64,000 nt of DNA. Source: Rhizobium aethiopicum. GTDB taxonomy: Bacteria; Pseudomonadota; Alphaproteobacteria; Rhizobiales; Rhizobiaceae. Shown in pieces: positions 45,512-54,320 of this stretch. Under the pieces are notes generated by a model. That model saw only the letters and a program-made list of their open reading frames with translations, was not told the DNA's origin and ran no database searches. Numbering within the stretch: position 1 is the stretch's first letter; each line of letters opens with the position of its first letter. The stretch spans positions 248,001 to 312,000 of the forward strand of contig NZ_FMAJ01000007.1 of NCBI RefSeq assembly GCF_900094625.1. The letters run 5' to 3'. A program made the position numbers and the translations under genes.

Positions 45512-47113
45512 TCAGTGGCCGCCGCCACCTCCTCCCCCGCCTTGCGGCGCGGGTTTCTGGATCATACCAACACCGAGAATCATCGCCAGGAAAAGCACGG
45601 TCAGGATCAGGAACACATCGCTGAAGGAGAGGATGATCGCCTGCTTGGTGGCAAGGCCGACCATCTGCTTGATCGCCACCGACGCGCCGTCCATGCCATA
45701 GGTGTTGAAGTTCGCGGCCATGTTGTTCATCTGGTCGATCGCCGCCGGATTGCCCCAGTCCATATTCTCCCGCAGCCGCTCGTAATGCACGTCCTGCCGG
45801 TTGGTGAGCACTGTGTTGATCACGGCAAGGCCGACGGCGCCGCCGAGATTTCTGGTGAGATTGAACAGGCCGGAGGCGCCGCGGATGCGCGAGGGCGGCA
45901 TCGTGCCGAGCGCGATGTTGTTGATCGGCACCATGCACATCATCAGTCCGAAACCGCGCAGGATCTGCGGGATGAACAGTTCGTAAAAATCCCAATCCGC
46001 CGTCAGGTGCATCATGATATATGTGCCGGCGGCAAAGCTGGTGAATCCGATCACCATCATCAGGCGCAGGTCCATCTTCGTCGACAGCCGGCCGGCGATC
46101 GGCGCGGTGAAGAACATCGCAAGGCCGGAAACGAACATCGTCTCGCCGATCATCAGCGAGTCGTAGCCGCGGATACTTCCGAGATAGACCGGGTAGATAT
46201 ACGTCAGGCCGTAAAGACCGATCCCCATGACGAAGGAGAAGACCGAGCCGAAGGAAAAATTTCGATTGGCAAAGGCCTTGAGGTCGACAACCGGAAAATC
46301 AACCGTGAAGGCACGATAGAAGAAGACGACGGCCGCGACAGCCGAAGCGACGGCCGCGATGGCGATGGCGCTGTCGTTGAACCAGTCGTTCGAATTGCCC
46401 TCTTCGAGCACATATTCCAACGCTCCGAGGAAGATGCCCATCGACACCAGCCCCCACCAATCGAACTTCTTGAAGAGCGACAGTTCCGGCTTGTCGAAAT
46501 CGATGAAGTTCCAGGTGACGATGGTAACGATGATGCCGGGAATGATATTGACGAGGAACAGCCAGTGCCAGGAGAAGGCGTGGCTGAGATAGCCGCCGAC
46601 GGTCGGGCCGATGGTCGGCGCCAGCGTCGCGATAAGGCCGATGATCGGCGAGACGATGCTGCGCTTCGACGGCGGGAAGATGGTGAAGGCGGCCGCGAAG
46701 ACCGACGGAATCATCCCACCGCCGATGAAGCCCTGGATGGCGCGATAGACGATCATCTGATCGATATTCGTCGCCGTTGCCGCAAGAGCACTCGCCATGG
46801 TGAAGCCGGCGGCCGAAATCGCGAAGAGATAACGCGTCGAGATGATGCGCGCCAGCGTGCCCGAGAGCGGGATCATGATGACTTCGGCGATCAGGTAGGA
46901 TGTCTGCACCCAGCCGATCTCATCGCTTCCGGCTGAAAGGCCGGCCTGGATCTCGGCAAGCGACGCCGAGACGATCTGGATGTCGAGGATCGACATGAAC
47001 ATGCCAAGCACCATCGCGAAGAAGGCGATAAGCTTCCTTGGATCCATGCGGTCGTCGGCGTGAGCAGGCGCTGCCGGAATCGTACCCGCTGTTGCTGTCG
47101 CGCTTCCGGCCAT
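45512..47113 (-). CDS. MFS multidrug efflux transporter, DHA2/EmrB family
   Basis: A 533-residue 14-helix drug:proton antiporter of the EmrB/QacA family. Motifs include ILDIQIVSASLAEIQAGLS (motif D1 region), the A-like motif SGTLARIISTRYLF, the antiporter motif C region APTIGPTVGGYLSHAFSWHWLF and FNLTRNLGGAVGLAVINTVL. The start at 47111-47113 has GGAGG seven bases upstream. It ends in an unusual PQGGGGGGGGH tail. It is co-transcribed with the HlyD-type adaptor upstream, so the two form an inner-membrane pump that would use an outer-membrane channel encoded elsewhere. Confidence 0.93.
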   Translation of the reverse strand: MAGSATATAGTIPAAPAHADDRMDPRKLIAFFAMVLGMFMSILDIQIVSASLAEIQAGLSAGSDEIGWVQTSYLIAEVIMIPLSGTLARIISTRYLFAISAAGFTMASALAATATNIDQMIVYRAIQGFIGGGMIPSVFAAAFTIFPPSKRSIVSPIIGLIATLAPTIGPTVGGYLSHAFSWHWLFLVNIIPGIIVTIVTWNFIDFDKPELSLFKKFDWWGLVSMGIFLGALEYVLEEGNSNDWFNDSAIAIAAVASAVAAVVFFYRAFTVDFPVVDLKAFANRNFSFGSVFSFVMGIGLYGLTYIYPVYLGSIRGYDSLMIGETMFVSGLAMFFTAPIAGRLSTKMDLRLMMVIGFTSFAAGTYIMMHLTADWDFYELFIPQILRGFGLMMCMVPINNIALGTMPPSRIRGASGLFNLTRNLGGAVGLAVINTVLTNRQDVHYERLRENMDWGNPAAIDQMNNMAANFNTYGMDGASVAIKQMVGLATKQAIILSFSDVFLILTVLFLAMILGVGMIQKPAPQGGGGGGGGH

Positions 47114-47132
47114 GGGACTACCTCCGCCTTTC

Positions 47133-47186
47133 CAGAGCAATTTTTTTCACGGAATTCCGCTGCACAGTTTTGCTGGAATCGCTCTG
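47133..47186. repeat. Imperfect palindromic element between emrA- and emrB-like genes
   Basis: CAGAGC and GCTCTG bound a 54-bp stretch with internal symmetry around GGAATTCC and a run of seven T. It resembles the GAGCGATTCCAG-type dispersed palindromes common in rhizobial intergenic DNA. It occupies most of the 78-bp gap between the two operon genes. Confidence 0.42.
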
Positions 47187-47191
47187 AAGTC

Positions 47192-48400
47192 TTACTTGCT
47201 CGGCGCCGTGCGGGTATCGACGTCGACGACGACGCTCAGGCCCGCGCGCAGACGCCCGCTGTCGAGCGCATCCTGCGGCAGCGCGATGCGCACCGGCACA
47301 CGCTGGATCACCTTGGTGAAATTACCCGTGGCGTTTTCCGGCGGCAGCAGTGAAAAGACCGAGCCGGACGCCGGCGAAATCGAAACGACGGTGCCGACGA
47401 TCGGGTGGTCATCATAAGCATCGACATGAACGTCGACCTTCGAGCCCGGAACGAGATGCTGGATCTGCGTTTCCTTGAAATTGGCGTCGATATAAAGCTC
47501 ACGCACCGGAACGAGCGCCATCAGGCGCTGGCCGGGTGACACCAGATCGCCCTCCTGGACGGAGCGGTTGCCGACGATGCCGTCATAAGGCGCCTTGAGG
47601 ACGGTGAAGGAGAGATCACGGGCGGCTTTGTCACGCGAGATTTCCAGTGACCGGACCGAACCTTCCGCCTCCTTGCGCTGGGCCTGAAGAATGGTGATGT
47701 TGGCCCGCGCAGCGGTGATATTGGCATCGCCGCCGGCAAGATTGGCCTTGGCCTGGTCGAGGGCAATATTGGCGCTGTCGAGATCGGCGGCGGTGCCGAC
47801 AGACTTCGCCTGAAGCTCGCTCTGGCGCTTCTGGGTGATTTCGGCACCGCGAACGGCCGCTTCGAGTGCCACCTTCTGCGCCTGCGCCTGCGCGAGGCTC
47901 GCATTGGCGCCTTCGATCTGCGCGTCGATACGCTGCAGCGAAAGCTGTTCGGTGGCGATCTGAGCCTGGGCCTGATCGAGGGCGTTCTGGTAGTCGCCAT
48001 TGTCGAGCGTGGCCAGCACGTCGCCCGCTTTGACTTCCTGGTTGGCGACGACGTTCACCTTCGCGACGTAACCCGTGACCTTCGGCGAAATCGTTGCGAT
48101 GTCGCCTTCGATATAGGCGTCGTCGGTCGACACCATGAAGCGGCCGTTCGTCCACCACTCGTAACCATACCAGGCGCCGCCTGCGAGAAGCGCGAGCACG
48201 ACGATCGGCAGCACCGGACTGCGGCGCTTCTTGGCAGCCGCAGGAGCTGCGACCGAAGCCGGCGCCGACTGCGCGGGGGCAGACGGCTTCTCGCGCGCTT
48301 CCGCCGACGGAGCCTCCGCAACGGCCGCGGCCTTGGCCTCTTCGGCTTCGGCGTTTTCGCTGACGATACGCGCGACATTGCTTTTCTGGTTGCTCGACAT
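47192..48400 (-). CDS. HlyD/EmrA-type membrane fusion protein
   Basis: A 402-residue periplasmic adaptor. A long acidic/alanine-rich cytoplasmic N-terminus (about residues 1-60) precedes one transmembrane helix (VLPIVVLALLAGGAWYGYEWW), the biotinyl-lipoyl half motif TISPKVTGYVAKVNVVANQEVKAGDVL (about 102-128), a helical coiled-coil hairpin (about 130-250) and the beta-barrel FTVLKAPYDGIVGNRSVQEGDLVSPG. It links the MFS pump to an outer-membrane channel. I use the ATG at 48398-48400; a GTG two codons earlier is in frame. It is divergent from a TetR gene with two matching operators between them. Confidence 0.92.
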   Translation of the reverse strand: MSSNQKSNVARIVSENAEAEEAKAAAVAEAPSAEAREKPSAPAQSAPASVAAPAAAKKRRSPVLPIVVLALLAGGAWYGYEWWTNGRFMVSTDDAYIEGDIATISPKVTGYVAKVNVVANQEVKAGDVLATLDNGDYQNALDQAQAQIATEQLSLQRIDAQIEGANASLAQAQAQKVALEAAVRGAEITQKRQSELQAKSVGTAADLDSANIALDQAKANLAGGDANITAARANITILQAQRKEAEGSVRSLEISRDKAARDLSFTVLKAPYDGIVGNRSVQEGDLVSPGQRLMALVPVRELYIDANFKETQIQHLVPGSKVDVHVDAYDDHPIVGTVVSISPASGSVFSLLPPENATGNFTKVIQRVPVRIALPQDALDSGRLRAGLSVVVDVDTRTAPSK

Positions 48401-48435
48401 GGCCACTTACCGATCTTGGAGTAATTAATCGAACT

Positions 48436-48449
48436 GAACGGTTCGGTTC
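48436..48449. promoter_or_regulatory. TetR operator 1 (GAACGGTTCGGTTC)
   Basis: This 14-bp site sits in a larger palindrome AACTGAAC-GGTTCG-GTTCAGTT (48432-48453, perfect 8-bp arms) 36 bp before the efflux adaptor start. It matches operator 2 in 11 of 14 positions. Confidence 0.7.
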
Positions 48450-48490
48450 AGTTGACATAAACCTGTTTTCCCGCCATATCAAGATGCATA

Positions 48491-48504
48491 GAACCAATCG
48501 GTTC
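48491..48504. promoter_or_regulatory. TetR operator 2 (GAACCAATCGGTTC)
   Basis: GAACC and GGTTC arms around AATC, 48 bp before the TetR start codon. With operator 1 it would let the TetR protein control both divergent promoters. Confidence 0.68.
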
Positions 48505-48551
48505 GATTTCTTTTAAGGAAGAGGCGAAACCGAAAACACGGTTAAGGAGAC

Positions 48552-49232
48552 ATGACGCTGAAATCCGACAATGCCGCCGTATTCAGCCCTCCCCCCGCTG
48601 GAGGCCGATTCGCCGCGGGCGAAGATCCGGCCAAGCGCCAGCAGATCCTCGATGGCGCCAAACGCGTCTTCATGAAAATGGGCTTCGATGCCGCCAGCAT
48701 GAACGATGTGACGCGTGAGGCCGGCGTTTCCAAGGGGACGCTCTACGTCTACTTCACCAACAAGGAAGAGCTGTTTTCGGCGATGGTCGAGAACGAGCGC
48801 GCCGCCTTCGTGGCCGCAGTGCGCACGGCGCTTGCCGAGCATGACGATCTCGAATCGGGGCTGTACGAATTCGGGATAAGCTTCGTCACCCACATGACCG
48901 ACGAAAAGGTCATCACCGCCATGCGCACCGTTCTCGGCGTTCGAGACCGCATGCCGGCCCTCTGTCAGCGCTTCTTCAAGGGTCCGGTCAATCTGCGCAC
49001 CATCATGCGCGATTTCCTGGAGCGCCACATCGCCGAGGGCACGCTTGAAATCGACGACATCGATCTCGCCGCCGGCCAGTTTCTCGATCTCGCCAGCGGC
49101 AGTTTCTTCAAGCTGCGCCTGTTCGGCAGCATGGAAGAACCGCCAAGCCGCGAAGAGATCGACCGCGTCATCCGCGGTGCGATCAGGGTCTTCATGGCAG
49201 CCTATGGCGCGCGCCGGCACGACACCGCCTGA
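48552..49232 (+). CDS. TetR-family regulator of the efflux operon
   Basis: A 226-residue TetR-type repressor with an extended N-terminus of about 25 residues, then the DNA-binding domain AKRQQILDGAKRVFMKMGFDAASMNDVTREAGVSKGTLYVYFTNKEEL (residues about 27-74), and a ligand-binding helical domain typical of AcrR/RutR-like proteins with TetR_C. GGAG lies three bases before the ATG. It is divergent from the EmrAB-like pair, and two copies of a GAAC-N6-GTTC-type operator lie between them. Drugs or plant phenolics exported by the pump are likely inducers. Confidence 0.92.
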   Translation: MTLKSDNAAVFSPPPAGGRFAAGEDPAKRQQILDGAKRVFMKMGFDAASMNDVTREAGVSKGTLYVYFTNKEELFSAMVENERAAFVAAVRTALAEHDDLESGLYEFGISFVTHMTDEKVITAMRTVLGVRDRMPALCQRFFKGPVNLRTIMRDFLERHIAEGTLEIDDIDLAAGQFLDLASGSFFKLRLFGSMEEPPSREEIDRVIRGAIRVFMAAYGARRHDTA

Positions 49233-49338
49233 TACGTTTTCTTGACTGCTCCCTTGCATCGGCCAAAACTCCGCAAGAACGATCAAACCCGGCTTTCGGC
49301 TTTTCTCTAAGGAAGAAGCCGCAACCAGGGGAGTGAAA

Positions 49339-50178
49339 ATGAGCGCCATCGCACGGGCGATCTGGTTCATAGAGAGCCATTTCGAAAGCGATATATCGCT
49401 GGAGCAGATATCGGAAGCAGCCGGATTGTCGCGCTACCATCTGTCGCGCGTCTTCGGGCTGGTCACCGGCCACTCGATCAGCGGCTATATCAGGGGGCGG
49501 CGCCTCAGCCGCGCCGTGCCCGCCTTGGTCGGCGGTTCATCCACCATTCTCGAGGTTGCGCTTTGCGCGGGCTACGGCTCGCACGAGGCTTTCACCCGTG
49601 CCTTCCGCGACCAGTTCGGCATGACGCCGGATGCGGTGCGCAGACAAAGGCACGCCCGCAATCTTGTCTTGCTGGAGCCGATCAGAATGGACCCCGCCCA
49701 CCTCAACGACCTCGAACCGCCCCGCTTCGAAAACCTTCAGCCCATGCTCTTTGCCGGCCTGCAGGAGATTTACGCCCATGGCGACAATGCCGCCATTCCC
49801 TCCCTCTGGCAGAGGTTCAATGCCCATTTCGGCCATATCTCCGGCCAGAAGGGCAATGTCGCCTACGGCATCTGTACGCATATCGACGGCGAAGCGGAGA
49901 AATTCCGCTATATGGCCGCGGCCGAAATCTCCGATACCGGCGATCTGCCCCCGGATTTCGCAACCCTTAAGCTTCCCGGCCAGCGCTACGTCGTCTTCAT
50001 CCATCGCGGCCATGTCTCCGGCATTTCCGTGACCATGAACCGGATTTTCGGCGCATGGTGGCCCACCTCAGGCCTGGAGCACGGCGAAACACCTGACATG
50101 TTCGAACGCTACGACGAGCGCTTCGATCCTCGTACCGGCATGGGCGTCACTGAAATCTGGCTACCTATTAGGGAATAA
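49339..50178 (+). CDS. AraC-family regulator with GyrI-like effector domain
   Basis: A 279-residue regulator with the AraC DNA-binding domain at the N-terminus (about residues 1-105: ISLEQISEAAGLSRYHLSRVFGLVTGHSISGYIRGRRLSRA then ILEVALCAGYGSHEAFTRAFRDQFG) and a GyrI/BmrR-type effector-binding domain at the C-terminus (about 125-279). This Rob/SoxS-like layout binds hydrophobic drugs. I chose the ATG at 49339 with GGGGAG five bases before it rather than a GTG two codons upstream. It follows the TetR gene by 106 bp and probably belongs to the same drug-response locus. Confidence 0.9.
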   Translation: MSAIARAIWFIESHFESDISLEQISEAAGLSRYHLSRVFGLVTGHSISGYIRGRRLSRAVPALVGGSSTILEVALCAGYGSHEAFTRAFRDQFGMTPDAVRRQRHARNLVLLEPIRMDPAHLNDLEPPRFENLQPMLFAGLQEIYAHGDNAAIPSLWQRFNAHFGHISGQKGNVAYGICTHIDGEAEKFRYMAAAEISDTGDLPPDFATLKLPGQRYVVFIHRGHVSGISVTMNRIFGAWWPTSGLEHGETPDMFERYDERFDPRTGMGVTEIWLPIRE

Positions 50179-50195
50179 AAGTCATATCGATTTCG

Positions 50196-50272
50196 TATAT
50201 CCCCTTGCGGCGCTTGCGCAGCAGACCGCGGACACTACATTGCGGGCGTCATCGGTGACGCAAGGGGATATA
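50196..50272 (+). promoter_or_regulatory. Long hairpin leader that sequesters the TerC ribosome binding site
   Basis: TATATCCCCTTGCG (50196-50209) and CGCAAGGGGATATA (50259-50272) are perfect 14-bp complements enclosing 49 bases, ending 5 bases before the TerC ATG. The 3' arm contains the only Shine-Dalgarno sequence (AAGGGG), so the folded mRNA would be closed to ribosomes. Internal pairing (CCGC/GCGG with GAC/GTC) is possible. I do not see the conserved loops of the yybP-ykoY manganese riboswitch, which precedes the TerC-like gene alx in E. coli. Confidence 0.62.
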
Positions 50273-50277
50273 AGCTA

Positions 50278-51027
50278 ATGCAGGAAATTATGACGCTCAT
50301 TCAGGATCCGGCCGCCTGGGTGGCGCTCATCACGCTGGTGGTGATGGAAGTCGTTCTCGGCATCGACAACCTGATCTTCATTTCCATTCTCACAAACAAG
50401 CTGCCCTCCGAGCACCGGGAGAAGGCCCGCAAAATCGGTATCGGTCTGGCCCTCATCATGCGCCTGGCGCTGCTCGGCACCATCGCCTGGATCGTGCAAC
50501 TGACCGAACCGCTGTTCGAGGCTTTCGGACATGGTTTCTCCTGGAAGGACCTTATCCTGATCGCCGGCGGTCTCTTCCTCGTCTGGAAAGCCACCAAGGA
50601 AATTCATCACACGGTCGATCCGATCGATCATCAGGAGGATTTCATCGCGAAGTCCGTCACGACAGGCTTTGCATCGGCCATCGGTCAGATCCTGCTGCTC
50701 GACCTGGTCTTCTCCGTTGACAGCATCATCACCGCCGTCGGCATGACGCCGCACCTGCCGATCATGGTGATCGCCGTCATCGCCGCCGTTACCGTCATGC
50801 TGGTCGCGGCGACTCCGCTCGCCAACTTCATCGAGAGAAACCCGACAATCGTCATGCTGGCGCTCGCCTTCCTACTGATGATCGGCACGACGCTGATCGC
50901 CGAAGGCATGGGCTTCCACGTACCCAAGGGTTACGTCTACGCCGCCATGGCCTTCTCGGCGCTGGTCGAGGTGCTGAACATGTTCGCGCGCAACGCCCGC
51001 AAGCGCAAACGCGAAGGCGCGCACTGA
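50278..51027 (+). CDS. TerC-family integral membrane protein
   Basis: A 249-residue TerC/YgdQ-type membrane protein with about seven helices. The family-defining acidic motifs are visible: [15 protein letters not shown] (about residues 22-36, with Asp in the membrane) and [17 protein letters not shown] (about 140-156). TerC-family proteins export manganese or load metals onto exported proteins; some are linked to tellurite or pH stress. AAGGGG is ten bases before the ATG but locked in a 14-bp hairpin, suggesting post-transcriptional control. It is a single gene with a GC-rich hairpin after the stop. Confidence 0.9.
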   Translation: MQEIMTLIQDPAAWVALITLVVMEVVLGIDNLIFISILTNKLPSEHREKARKIGIGLALIMRLALLGTIAWIVQLTEPLFEAFGHGFSWKDLILIAGGLFLVWKATKEIHHTVDPIDHQEDFIAKSVTTGFASAIGQILLLDLVFSVDSIITAVGMTPHLPIMVIAVIAAVTVMLVAATPLANFIERNPTIVMLALAFLLMIGTTLIAEGMGFHVPKGYVYAAMAFSALVEVLNMFARNARKRKREGAH

Positions 51028-51040
51028 GGCTGATACGGCA

Positions 51041-51064
51041 GGGCGCGCTGCAACCAGCGCGCCC
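51041..51064 (+). terminator. GC-rich hairpin after the TerC gene
   Basis: GGGCGCGCTG and CAGCGCGCCC form a perfect 10-bp stem with a CAAC loop 13 bp after the stop codon. No T-run follows, so it may be a weak or rho-assisted terminator. A second small hairpin GGGC-GAAT-GCCC followed by ATTTTT lies at 51162-51179. Confidence 0.55.
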
Positions 51065-51268
51065 CGCTCCGCGCCGGAAGCCGTTGCGGACGTGGTTTTC
51101 CTTGACGCGCCCGGTTGAATATGGCCTAAGGCCAGCCGAACGGACGATCGGCTGATGGTGCGGGCGAATGCCCATTTTTCGGCCGGTTTGCCGAAGATAT
51201 CTGCATCCTTCCGGCCGAACGTCGCTTTCCCGTGAAAGCAGTCCGGCATTCATTGACGGGCCCATACA

Positions 51269-52735
51269 ATGACAGTTTCCGGGACAGCTACCGGCGTCCG
51301 CGTCCGCATCGCTCCCTCGCCGACCGGCGAGCCGCATGTCGGCACCGCTTATATCGCTCTCTTCAATTACCTTTTTGCCAAGAAGCACGGCGGCGAGTTC
51401 ATCCTGCGCATCGAGGATACCGATGCGACGCGCTCGACTCCGGAATTCGAGACGAAGGTGCTGGACGCGCTGAAATGGTGCGGACTGGAATGGAAGGAAG
51501 GCCCCGATATCGGCGGTCCCTACGGCCCTTATCGCCAGTCCGACCGCAAGCCGATGTACCAGCCCTACGCCCAGGAATTGCTGGACAACGGCCATGCCTT
51601 CCGCTGTTTCTGCACGCCCGCGCGGCTGGAGCAGATGCGCGAGGCGCAGCGCGCCGCCGGCAAGCCGCCGAAATATGATGGCCTCTGCCTGAGCCTCACG
51701 GCCAAGGAAGTGACCTCTCGTGTAGCTGCGGGCGAAGCCTCGGTCATCCGCATGAAGATCCCGGCCGAAGGCTCCTGCGACTTCACCGACGGCGTCTATG
51801 GCGATGTCTCCATTCCGTGGGATTCCGTCGACATGCAGGTCCTGATCAAGGCCGACGGCATGCCGACCTATCATATGGCCAACGTCATCGACGACCATCT
51901 GATGAAGATCACCCACGTGGCGCGCGGCGAGGAATGGCTGGCGTCGGTGCCGAAGCACATCCTGCTCTATCGCTATTTCGGCTGGGAGCAGCCGGTCTTC
52001 ATGCATCTGTCGCTGATGCGCAATGCCGACAAGTCGAAGCTGTCGAAGCGCAAGAACCCGACCTCGATCTCCTATTATTCGGCGCTCGGTTATATCCCCG
52101 AAGCACTGATGAACTTCCTCGGTCTGTTCTTCATGCAGATCGCCGAGGGCGAAGAGCTTCTGACGATGGAAGAGCTCTCCGAAAAGTTCGATCCGGACAA
52201 TCTCTCCAAGGCCGGGGCGATCTTCGACATCCAGAAGCTCGACTGGCTGAACGGCCGTTGGATCCGCGAAAAGCTCAGCGAAGAGGAATTCCGGGCGCGC
52301 GTGCTGACCTGGGCGATGGAAAACGACCGGCTGCTGGCGGGCCTGCGCCTGTCGCAGACGCGCATTTCCAAGCTCGGCGAATTGCCCGATCTCGCCGGCT
52401 TCCTGCTGAAGTCCGATCTCGGCCTGCAGCCCTCCGACTTCGCCAAGATCAAGTCGCCGCCGGAAGAGATCCTGGAGATCCTCAACACCGTCCAGCCGGA
52501 TCTCGAAAAGATCCTCGAATGGAACGTCGAGACGATCGAGGCGGAACTGCGAGCGATCTCCGACCGCATGGGCAAGAAGCTGAAGGTCGTGGTCTCGCCG
52601 CTCTTCGTCGCCGTCTCCGGCTCGTCGCGCTCCCTGCCGCTCTTCGATTCCATGGCGATCCTCGGACGCTCCGTCGTCCGACAGCGCCTGAAGCTTGCCG
52701 CCCAGGCCGTCGCCGCCCTCGTCGGCTCGAAGTAA
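51269..52735 (+). CDS. gltX: Glutamyl-tRNA synthetase
   Basis: A 488-residue class I aminoacyl-tRNA synthetase charging tRNA-Glu (and in most alphaproteobacteria also tRNA-Gln before transamidation). The HIGH-type motif is SPTGEPHVGTAY (H23-V-G-T26) and the KMSKS-type motif is KLSKR (257-261). An extra stretch, KNPTSISYYSALGYIPEALMN, continues the catalytic fold. Rhizobia commonly have two gltX genes; which one this is cannot be told. The start at 51269 has no clear ribosome site. lysS follows after 22 bp, so they are co-transcribed. Confidence 0.94.
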   Translation: MTVSGTATGVRVRIAPSPTGEPHVGTAYIALFNYLFAKKHGGEFILRIEDTDATRSTPEFETKVLDALKWCGLEWKEGPDIGGPYGPYRQSDRKPMYQPYAQELLDNGHAFRCFCTPARLEQMREAQRAAGKPPKYDGLCLSLTAKEVTSRVAAGEASVIRMKIPAEGSCDFTDGVYGDVSIPWDSVDMQVLIKADGMPTYHMANVIDDHLMKITHVARGEEWLASVPKHILLYRYFGWEQPVFMHLSLMRNADKSKLSKRKNPTSISYYSALGYIPEALMNFLGLFFMQIAEGEELLTMEELSEKFDPDNLSKAGAIFDIQKLDWLNGRWIREKLSEEEFRARVLTWAMENDRLLAGLRLSQTRISKLGELPDLAGFLLKSDLGLQPSDFAKIKSPPEEILEILNTVQPDLEKILEWNVETIEAELRAISDRMGKKLKVVVSPLFVAVSGSSRSLPLFDSMAILGRSVVRQRLKLAAQAVAALVGSK

Positions 52736-52757
52736 GAATAGTCAGAGGATTTCGACA

Positions 52758-54254
52758 GTGGCTGACAACAAGACCGAAAACACCCTCTCCTCCGACGCGA
52801 CCGAGGTGCGCGCCCAGAAGCTGAAGCTGCTGCGCGAGCAGATCGGAGACGTCTATCCGGCGCATTTCCACCGGACGCTGACCAATGCCGAACTGAGCGC
52901 CAAGTATGAATCTCTGGAAGCCGATGTCGAGACACAGGACGTCGTGACGGTTGCCGGCCGCGTCTACTCCTCGCGCAACTCGGGCATGTTCATGGATCTC
53001 CATGATGCCTCCGGCAAGATCCAGATCTTCTCGCACAAGGATGTAACCGGCGAGGAAGCCCGCGCGCTGCTGCCGATGATCGACATTGGCGACATTATCG
53101 GCGTCACCGGCATCGTGCGCCGCACCAAGCGCGGCGAGCTGACGATCAATGCGCAGAAGATCGAAATGCTGACGAAGTCGCTGCTGCCGATGCCTGAGAA
53201 GTGGCACGGCCTCTCCGACATCGAGCTGCGGTATCGCAAGCGCCATCTCGACATCATGACCAACGAGGATTCGAAGCTGCGCTTTCAGCAGCGCTCGAAG
53301 ATCGTCTCCGGCATCCGCCGTTTCATGGAAAATGACGGCTTCATGGAAGTCGAAACACCGATGCTGCATTCGGTCTATGGCGGCGCCACTGCCGAACCGT
53401 TCAAGACGCATCACAACACGCTGAAGCTCGACATGTACCTGCGCATCGCGCCGGAACTGTTCCTGAAGCGCACGCTGGTCTCGGGCCTCACCGACAAGGT
53501 CTTCGAAATCAACCGCAATTTCCGTAACGAAGGCGTCTCCACCCGGCACAATCCCGAATTCACCATGATGGAGTGTTACTGGGCCTATGCCGATTACGAG
53601 GACATGATGGACCTCGTCGAGCGGATGTTCGAGACCCTGGCGCTCTCCATTCACGGCACGACAGAATTCGACTTCGTCGACAAGCGGTTGTCCTTCAAGG
53701 GACCGTTCAAGCGCGTGCCGATGCCGGATGCCGTCAAGGAAGCGACCGGTATCGATTTCCTCGCCATCAAGACCGATGAAGACGCCCGCGCCGCCGCCAG
53801 GGCTGCCGGATTCGAGGTCGAGAAGGACTGGACCTGGGGCGAATGCCTCGCCTTCCTCTTCGAGGAAAAGGTCGAAGCCACGCTGATCCAGCCGGCCCAC
53901 GTCACGCATTTCCCGAAGGACATCTCGCCCTTCGCCAAGGAAGTGCCGGGCGAGCCGCGGCTTGTCGAACGCTTCGAGACCTATTGCAACGCCTGGGAAC
54001 TCGGCAACGCCTTCTCCGAACTCAACGATCCCGAAGAGCAGCGCCGTCGCATGGTCGAGCAGCTCGAACAGGCGCATGCCCGCGGCGAAAAGGCAAAGCA
54101 GCTGGACGAGGAATTCCTCGACGCGATCGACCAGGGCATGCCGCCGGCCGGTGGCCTCGGCATCGGTGTCGACCGTCTGATCATGCTTCTGACCAACGCG
54201 CCATCGATCCGCGACGTCATCCTCTTCCCGGCCCGCCGCAGTAAGGCCGACTGA
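52758..54254 (+). CDS. lysS: Lysyl-tRNA synthetase, class II
   Basis: A 498-residue class II lysyl-tRNA synthetase. The N-terminal OB-fold (VVTVAGRVYSSRNSGMFMDLHD, about residues 55-76) binds the anticodon; the catalytic domain shows motif 2 (FEINRNFRNEGVSTRHNPEFTMMECYWAYADYED) and motif 3 (GGLGIGVDRLIMLLTN). The start is the GTG at 52758-52760 with AGAGGA eight bases upstream, and the following sequence MADNKTEN fits the family. It is 22 bp downstream of gltX. A strong terminator follows. Confidence 0.95.
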   Translation: MADNKTENTLSSDATEVRAQKLKLLREQIGDVYPAHFHRTLTNAELSAKYESLEADVETQDVVTVAGRVYSSRNSGMFMDLHDASGKIQIFSHKDVTGEEARALLPMIDIGDIIGVTGIVRRTKRGELTINAQKIEMLTKSLLPMPEKWHGLSDIELRYRKRHLDIMTNEDSKLRFQQRSKIVSGIRRFMENDGFMEVETPMLHSVYGGATAEPFKTHHNTLKLDMYLRIAPELFLKRTLVSGLTDKVFEINRNFRNEGVSTRHNPEFTMMECYWAYADYEDMMDLVERMFETLALSIHGTTEFDFVDKRLSFKGPFKRVPMPDAVKEATGIDFLAIKTDEDARAAARAAGFEVEKDWTWGECLAFLFEEKVEATLIQPAHVTHFPKDISPFAKEVPGEPRLVERFETYCNAWELGNAFSELNDPEEQRRRMVEQLEQAHARGEKAKQLDEEFLDAIDQGMPPAGGLGIGVDRLIMLLTNAPSIRDVILFPARRSKAD

Positions 54255-54276
54255 CAGGAAGACATGCAGGAAAAAC

Positions 54277-54309
54277 AAAGCGGAGTGCCGGCCGGCGCTC
54301 CGCTTTTTT
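54277..54309. terminator. Bidirectional terminator after lysS
   Basis: AAAGCGGAG and CTCCGCTTT arms with an inner GCCGG/CCGGC extension form a long stem followed by TTTTTT. It lies between the convergent lysS gene and the unknown exported protein gene. Confidence 0.88.
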
Positions 54310-54320
54310 CATGCCGCTGT

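Noticed and set aside
45296..46936. Long plus-strand open frame (546 codons) opposite the MFS gene
   Set aside because: Highly charged Asp/Arg/His-rich translation typical of antisense frames over membrane-protein genes; the MFS frame is certain.
52482..54278. Long minus-strand open frame (598 codons) opposite gltX/lysS
   Set aside because: It is the antisense shadow of a clear lysS gene in high-GC DNA; its composition is unlike any family and it lacks a ribosome site.
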